Source: Azospirillum sp. B510
GTDB lineage: Bacteria > Pseudomonadota > Alphaproteobacteria > Azospirillales > Azospirillaceae
Direction of reading: 5' to 3'
NCBI RefSeq assembly: GCF_000010725.1
Contig: NC_013854.1
Location: 3,247,396-3,311,395, forward strand
DNA: 64,000 bases
Part shown: in pieces, positions 59,670 to 64,000 of the stretch
How positions within the stretch are numbered: the stretch's first letter is position 1
How the letters are laid out: each line of letters begins with the position of its first letter
Notes under the pieces: generated by a model
Seen by the model: only the letters and a program-made list of their open reading frames with translations
What the model was told of the DNA's origin: nothing
Database searches by the model: none
Program-made: the position numbers and the translations under genes

Positions 59670-60926
59670 CTACTGGTTCATGCTTTCGAAGAACTCGTTG
59701 TTCGACTTGGTGTGCTTCAGCTTGTCGACCAGGAAGTCGACCGCGTCTGTCACGCCCATCGGCATCAGGATGCGGCGCAGGATCCACATCTTCGACATGG
59801 TGCCCTTGTCGACCAGCAGCTCCTCCTTGCGGGTGCCCGACTTGGAGATGTCGATGGCCGGGAAGGTGCGCTTGTCGGAGAGCTTGCGGTCCAGCACGAT
59901 CTCGGAGTTGCCGGTGCCCTTGAACTCTTCGAAGATCACCTCGTCCATGCGGCTGCCGGTGTCGATCAGCGCGGTGGCGATGATGGTCAGCGAGCCGCCC
60001 TCCTCGACATTGCGGGCGGCGCCGAAGAAGCGCTTGGGCCGTTGCAGGGCGTTGGCGTCGACGCCGCCGGTCAGCACCTTGCCCGAACTTGGCACGACGG
60101 TGTTGTAGGCGCGGGCCAGACGGGTGATGCTGTCCAGCAGGATCACCACGTCGCGCTTGTGCTCGACCAGCCGCTTGGCCTTCTCGATCACCATTTCGGC
60201 GACCTGGACATGGCGGGTCGCCGGCTCGTCGAAGGTGGAGCTGATGACCTCGCCACGGACCGAGCGGGCCATGTCCGTCACTTCTTCCGGACGCTCGTCG
60301 ATCAGAAGGACGATCAGATAGGCTTCGGGGTGGTTGGTGGCGATCGAGTGGGCGATGTTCTGAAGCATCACCGTCTTGCCGGTGCGCGGCGGCGCCACGA
60401 TCAGCCCGCGCTGACCCTTGCCGAGGGGAGAGACCAGATCGACGATGCGGCCGGTCAGGTTCTTCTTGGTCGGATCCTCGACCTCCATCCGGATGCGTTC
60501 CTCCGGATAGAGCGGCGTCAGATTGTCGAAATTGATGCGGTGACGGACCTTGTCGGGCGCGTCGAAATTGATGGTGTTGACCTTCAGCAGGGCGAAATAG
60601 CGCTCACCGTCCTTGGGCGAGCGGATCTGCCCCTCCACCGTGTCGCCGGTGCGCAGGCCGAAGCGGCGCACCTGGCTCGGACTGACATAGATGTCGTCGG
60701 GACCCGGCAGATAATTGGCTTCCGGCGAGCGAAGGAAGCCGAAACCGTCCTGCAGAACCTCCAGCACGCCGTCGCCGAAGATCGGAATGTCGTTCTCGGC
60801 CAGCTGCTTCAGGATCGCGAACATCATGTCCTGCTTGCGCAGCGTGCTCGCATTCTCGATCTGCAACTCCTCCGCGAAGGCCAGCAGTTCGGCGGGGCTT
60901 TTGCACTTCAGCTCTTGGAGATGCAT
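59670..60926 (-). CDS. rho: Transcription termination factor Rho
   Basis: Rho is the hexameric RNA helicase that ends untranslated transcripts. The 418-residue protein has the N-terminal RNA-binding domain (about 1-125, with [22 protein letters not shown]), Walker [36 protein letters not shown] and the Q/R loop region [23 protein letters not shown]. The start at 60926 gives the standard MHLQELK. A terminator and a promoter between hemJ and rho suggest independent transcription with a leader of about 275 bases. Confidence 0.98.
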   Translation of the reverse strand: MHLQELKCKSPAELLAFAEELQIENASTLRKQDMMFAILKQLAENDIPIFGDGVLEVLQDGFGFLRSPEANYLPGPDDIYVSPSQVRRFGLRTGDTVEGQIRSPKDGERYFALLKVNTINFDAPDKVRHRINFDNLTPLYPEERIRMEVEDPTKKNLTGRIVDLVSPLGKGQRGLIVAPPRTGKTVMLQNIAHSIATNHPEAYLIVLLIDERPEEVTDMARSVRGEVISSTFDEPATRHVQVAEMVIEKAKRLVEHKRDVVILLDSITRLARAYNTVVPSSGKVLTGGVDANALQRPKRFFGAARNVEEGGSLTIIATALIDTGSRMDEVIFEEFKGTGNSEIVLDRKLSDKRTFPAIDISKSGTRKEELLVDKGTMSKMWILRRILMPMGVTDAVDFLVDKLKHTKSNNEFFESMNQ

Positions 60927-61202
60927 CGGATTGCCTGTGAAATCGTCATGCGGGGGAGTGGCCTTGGGGGTGGGGTGTGCCGAATGGTCCGCCGACGGCG
61001 GCAGGGGGGCGGTTGGGGCGGCGGACGCCGCAACGCGGTCGCGTCGGATGGGCAGCGGGTGGCGCTGGGACGGAAACGCGCCAGGGCGTCCGGGACATGG
61101 TCGCACGGGAGCGGATCGCCAGCCACCAAGCCCGGCTCAGGAACAGAGCGTCGGATCGGCAGATGTGGGCGTGGGAGGCCACGGGGCGAAAACCCCGTGG
61201 TC
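60927..61202 (-). promoter_or_regulatory. Long 5' leader of rho with terminal hairpin
   Basis: No gene is visible in this stretch. At the 5' end of the predicted transcript, CCACGGGG (plus 61179-61186) and CCCCGTGG (61193-61200) form an 8-bp hairpin. In E. coli rho is controlled through its leader by Rho itself; a similar control here is inference. Confidence 0.4.
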
Positions 61203-61208
61203 CTGCTA

Positions 61209-61237
61209 TGGTTATCGGATCGGCAGGCGCAAGTCAA
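61209..61237 (-). promoter_or_regulatory. Predicted promoter of rho
   Basis: On the minus strand TTGACT (61237-61232), a 17-base spacer and TAACCA (61214-61209). The -35 box is good and the -10 box weak. It lies directly after the hemJ terminator. Confidence 0.45.
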
Positions 61238-61247
61238 ACGAAAGCGA

Positions 61248-61284
61248 AGCCCGGAAAGGTCGCGGATTCCGCATTTTCCGGGCT
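61248..61284 (-). terminator. Terminator of the hemE-hemH-hemJ unit
   Basis: AGCCCGGAAA (61248-61257) and TTTCCGGGCT (61275-61284) are perfect 10-bp inverted repeats, with GCGGA-T-TCCGC nested inside. On the minus strand the stem is followed by TCGCTTTCGTTTG. Confidence 0.65.
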
Positions 61285-61315
61285 GTGGAAGAGCGATGGG
61301 CCATCCGCCCGCCGG

Positions 61316-61744
61316 TCAGAAGGGCTTGACGATGACGAAGATGACGATGCCGATCATCAACAGCGTCGGCACCTCGTTGGCGATGCGGTAGAAGCGCTGC
61401 GGCCGGGTGTTGCGGTCCTCGGCGAAGTCTCGGCGCCAGCGGGCCATCATCATGTGGCTGACGGTCAAAAGCAGGACGAACAGCAGCTTGGCATGCAGCC
61501 AGCCCTGCTTCATCCACTCCGGCGTCAGCAGGATCATGCCGAGTCCAAACACATAGGCCGCGATCATCGCCGGGTTCATGATGGCGCGCAGCAGCCGGCG
61601 CTCCATCACCTTGAAGGTTTCCGACGCCTCGGATCCGGCCGGCGCCTGGCAATGATAGACGAACAGGCGCGGCAGGTAGAGCAGCCCCGCCATCCAGGCG
61701 ATGATGCTGATGACGTGCAGCGCCTTGATCCATTCGTACAGCAC
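61316..61744 (-). CDS. hemJ: Protoporphyrinogen oxidase HemJ
   Basis: HemJ oxidises protoporphyrinogen IX to protoporphyrin IX in the membrane. The 142-residue protein has four membrane helices. The N-terminus YEWIKALHVISIIAWMAGLLYLPRLFVYH contains the conserved histidine thought to bind heme, and GWLHAKLLFVLLLTVSHMMM the second conserved region. The start is GTG 61744 behind GGAAGGG. Its place beside hemH and hemE fits the last steps of heme synthesis. Confidence 0.96.
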   Translation of the reverse strand: MLYEWIKALHVISIIAWMAGLLYLPRLFVYHCQAPAGSEASETFKVMERRLLRAIMNPAMIAAYVFGLGMILLTPEWMKQGWLHAKLLFVLLLTVSHMMMARWRRDFAEDRNTRPQRFYRIANEVPTLLMIGIVIFVIVKPF

Positions 61745-61785
61745 CGGGCGGGTTCCCTTCCTCGTTGCGGTTCAGCGGCGGCTGT

Positions 61786-62892
61786 TCAGCGCCGCGCCTG
61801 CGGGCAGCCGGAGAAATTGGCCGGGCAGATCCGGTCGCCCTTCTGCGAGCAGATCGCCGCCTTGCCCGCGACGGTCTGCCGCACCAGCGCCGCCAGCCCG
61901 TCGATGAAGCCGGGATGCACCCCCACCGTCGGCACGCGGGTGAAATGCGGCACCCCGGCCTCCTTGGCGAGATGACGGTATTCGATCTCGATCTCGACCA
62001 GCGTCTCGGAATGTTCCGACACGAAGGCCATCGGCACCACCAGGATCGGCACGCCGTCCTGGCCGGCGCGGCGGATCTCGGCATCGGTGCTGGGGCCGAT
62101 CCACTCCATCGGGCCGACACGGCTCTGGTAGCAGTTGATCCAGTCGAGATCGTCGATGCCCAGCGCCGCGGCGATGGATTCGGCGGTGCGCTCGCACTGC
62201 CACTGATAGGGGTCGCCGCCGCTCACCACCTTTTTCGGCAGCCCATGGGCGGAGAACAGGACACGCGGCCTGCCATGGGCCTTGGCCGCCTCGTAGAGCG
62301 GACGGATCAGATCCGCCGTCGCGTCGATGAAGCCGGCCTGGGTCGGGTAGCAGCAGAGCAGCTTCGTCGGCGCCGTCAGCCCGACGGTCTTCGCCGCCTC
62401 GGCCCAAGCCTTGGCGCTGGAGGCCGTGGTGGTGGTGGAGAATTGCGGGTAGAGCGGCAGCAGCACGACCAGATCCGGGTCGTAGGCCCTCACCCGGGCG
62501 GCCGTCTCGGCGCTCATCGGGTGCCAGTAGCGCATGGCGATGAAGACCTTGGTCTCGGCATCAGCGGTTGCCGGATCCGCCCCCAGCATGCCTTCCAGCG
62601 CCGCCGCCTGGGCTTGCGTGTTCTCCAGCAAGGGCGACCTGCCGCCGATCTGGGCGTAGATCGCGGTCGCCGGCTTGGCCCGTCGTCCGCTGATCAGGCT
62701 GGCGATCAGGAAGCGGAACGGGTTCGGCAGCCGGATGATGGCCGGATCGGCGAACAGGTTGAACAGGAAGGGCCGCACCGCCTCCGGCGCGTCGGGACCG
62801 CCGAGGTTGAACAGCACGACCGCCACCCGCCGCGGCCGGGCGGCGGAGGCGGTGGTCGCGGTGGCGGAGGTCTGGGGGAATTGCTGGCTCAT
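61786..62892 (-). CDS. hemH: Ferrochelatase
   Basis: HemH inserts iron into protoporphyrin IX to make heme. The 368-residue protein has VAVVLFNLGGPDAPEAV at the N-terminus, AMRYWHPM, the catalytic histidine in RVLFSAHGLPKKVV, and QSRVGPMEWIGPSTD. Near the C-terminus three cysteines occur in AICSQKGDRICPANFSGCP. With an upstream cysteine such as that in INCYQSRVG, they probably bind a [2Fe-2S] cluster, as reported for the Caulobacter enzyme. A start at 62892 leaves a Thr/Ala-rich N-terminal extension of about 20 residues. Confidence 0.97.
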   Translation of the reverse strand: MSQQFPQTSATATTASAARPRRVAVVLFNLGGPDAPEAVRPFLFNLFADPAIIRLPNPFRFLIASLISGRRAKPATAIYAQIGGRSPLLENTQAQAAALEGMLGADPATADAETKVFIAMRYWHPMSAETAARVRAYDPDLVVLLPLYPQFSTTTTASSAKAWAEAAKTVGLTAPTKLLCCYPTQAGFIDATADLIRPLYEAAKAHGRPRVLFSAHGLPKKVVSGGDPYQWQCERTAESIAAALGIDDLDWINCYQSRVGPMEWIGPSTDAEIRRAGQDGVPILVVPMAFVSEHSETLVEIEIEYRHLAKEAGVPHFTRVPTVGVHPGFIDGLAALVRQTVAGKAAICSQKGDRICPANFSGCPQARR

Positions 62893-62974
62893 CGTGCCCG
62901 CTAAACTGGAGCGTCGCCGCCGCTCTGTCCAGACCCCCGCCGTCGCTTTTTCAGCGTCTTAGCGCCGATCGCCG

Positions 62975-64000
62975 TCAGCCGCGCTCCGGCCATTCCCGCA
63001 GGATGCGGGTCAGGTCGGCGACATGCTGCGGCGGGGTCGACTGGATGACGCCATGACCAAGGTTGAACACGAAGGGGCCGCCGGCCAACGCCTCCAGGAT
63101 GCCGCGCGCCGCCGTCTCCAACGCCTTGCCGCCGGTCGCCAGCAGGATCGGATCGAGGTTTCCCTGCACCGGCAGCCGCGTCTGGAGGGTCCGCGCCGCC
63201 CAGGCCGGCGGCACGGTGGTGTCGAGCCCGACGGCGTCGACGCCCGACTGGGAAACATACTCCTCATAGGCGTGACCGGCGCCGCGCGGGAAGCCGATGA
63301 CCGGCGTCCTGGGATGCTTCGCCTTCACCAGTGCGACGATCCGCCGCGTCGGCTCGATCACCCAGCGGCGGAACTCGTCCACCGGCAGGACGCCGGCCCA
63401 GCTGTCGAACAGCTGCACGGTCTCCGCCCCCGCCTCGATCTGGTGACACAGATAATCGGCGGTCACCTCGACGATCAGGTCGATCAGCCGGCCGAATCCC
63501 GCCGGGTCGCCATAGGCCCAGCGCTTGACATGGGCATACTCCTTGGAGCCCGCCCCTTCGACCATGTAGCAGGCGATGGTCCAGGGAGCCCCGGCGAAGC
63601 CGATCAGCGTCGTCCCCTCCGGAATCGCGGTGGAGAGCCGGCGCACCGTCTCGTAGACCGGGGCCAGCGTCTCGTGGAAGCGGTCGCGCGACAGGCGTTT
63701 CAGATCCTCGACGCCGCGGACCGGATCCAGCTTGGGCCCCTCCCCTTCCAGATAGGCCAGCGGCTGGCCCAGCGCGTGCGGCACGACCAGGATGTCGGAG
63801 AACAGGATCGCCGCGTCCATGCCGTAGCGGCGCAGCGGCTGCAAGGTCACCTCGACCGCGAAGTCCGGATTGTAGCAGAGGTCGAGGAAGCTGCCCGCCT
63901 TGGCCCGGAGCTCGCGATATTCCGGCAGATACCGCCCGGCCTGACGCATCAGCCAGAAGGGCGGCCGCGGCCGCACCTCTCCCGCCAGGGCGGCGAGCAT
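62975..64000 (-). CDS. hemE: Uroporphyrinogen decarboxylase (reaches the window edge)
   Basis: HemE decarboxylates uroporphyrinogen III to coproporphyrinogen III. At least 341 residues are present, with the active-site start [49 protein letters not shown], and [13 protein letters not shown] near the end. The ATG at the last bases of the window could be the start, but relatives often begin a few residues earlier, so the 5' end may lie outside. It heads hemE-hemH-hemJ, followed by rho. hemE borders the replication origin in Caulobacter. Confidence 0.96.
   Translation of the reverse strand: MLAALAGEVRPRPPFWLMRQAGRYLPEYRELRAKAGSFLDLCYNPDFAVEVTLQPLRRYGMDAAILFSDILVVPHALGQPLAYLEGEGPKLDPVRGVEDLKRLSRDRFHETLAPVYETVRRLSTAIPEGTTLIGFAGAPWTIACYMVEGAGSKEYAHVKRWAYGDPAGFGRLIDLIVEVTADYLCHQIEAGAETVQLFDSWAGVLPVDEFRRWVIEPTRRIVALVKAKHPRTPVIGFPRGAGHAYEEYVSQSGVDAVGLDTTVPPAWAARTLQTRLPVQGNLDPILLATGGKALETAARGILEALAGGPFVFNLGHGVIQSTPPQHVADLTRILREWPERG

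Noticed and set aside
59613..61391. Plus-strand frame of 592 codons opposite rho
   Set aside because: Antisense shadow of rho and of its leader; no start signal or domain.
62893..64000. Replication origin inside the window
   Set aside because: No cluster of DnaA boxes (TTATCCACA or close variants) or A+T-rich unwinding region is visible here. Proximity to the origin is only inferred.

Overview
This is a strongly G+C-rich chromosomal segment of an alphaproteobacterium. Gene content and order (rimP-nusA-ylxR-infB-rbfA-truB-rpsO-pnp; lnt-XRE-metK-trmB; hisBH-AFE next to hslVU; hemE-hemH-hemJ-rho; Tim44-like/mltA/secB) fit Rhodospirillales, and Azospirillum is my best guess. That genus call is inference from gene order and protein style; I ran no search. 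I see no insertion sequence, prophage, CRISPR array or rRNA, and only one tRNA.

Layout. 1-1.6 kb: end of hrcA, grpE, a CheY-like receiver. 1.6-3.1 kb: a DUF1848 protein and NfuA. 3.3-6.8 kb: a less familiar block on the minus strand (membrane coiled-coil protein, TauE/SafE exporter, TIGR02186 protein, Usp protein), with a second membrane coiled-coil gene diverging from it behind a textbook sigma-54 promoter. 6.8-16.6 kb: single genes (PfkB kinase, EI24/CysZ-like, bactofilin, endonuclease III, DUF2244, MscS channel, molybdopterin oxidoreductase, tRNA-Arg, YbaK). 16.6-19.3 kb: folE, apaG and an acetyltransferase, with long leaders and clear promoters. 19.4-25.2 kb: miaB-phoH-ybeY-corC-lnt operon. 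25.3-28 kb: XRE regulator, metK, trmB. 28.4-39 kb: the transcription/translation operon from rimP to pnp. 39.1-39.7 kb: a scar made of two partial genes. 39.9-45.9 kb: cytochrome c maturation genes ccmC to ccmI, without ccmAB. 45.9-48 kb: AroE-like, Smr and a small XRE gene, with a two-hairpin repeat. 48-52.3 kb: hisB-hisH-GNAT-hisA-hisF-hisE and hinT, minus strand. 52.4-59.5 kb: a lipoprotein with a dead trypsin-like domain, hslVU, mltA, a Tim44-like gene, fxsA, secB. 59.7-64 kb: rho, hemJ, hemH and the start of hemE.

Most of the window is housekeeping. The most interesting signals are small. Two 16-bp sites (21981 and 56062) each match the ParB-binding parS consensus TGTTTCACGTGAAACA at 14 of 16 positions. 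One sits inside ybeY and is written with codons untypical of its surroundings. With hemE and rho at the right edge, this suggests the window lies close to the replication origin. Other candidates are a sigma-54 promoter driving an unknown membrane coiled-coil gene, a leader with an intrinsic terminator ahead of rimP-nusA, a long structured leader ahead of folE, divergent promoters with G-tracts in their spacers, an out-of-frame fusion of two gene remnants, and a lipoprotein whose protease triad has been lost.

Start codons were chosen by ribosome binding site and family N-terminus. Several genes use GTG (metK, folE, truB, ccmF, hemJ) or TTG (miaB, phoH, lnt, the AroE-like gene). Promoter and hairpin calls were made by eye and are predictions.
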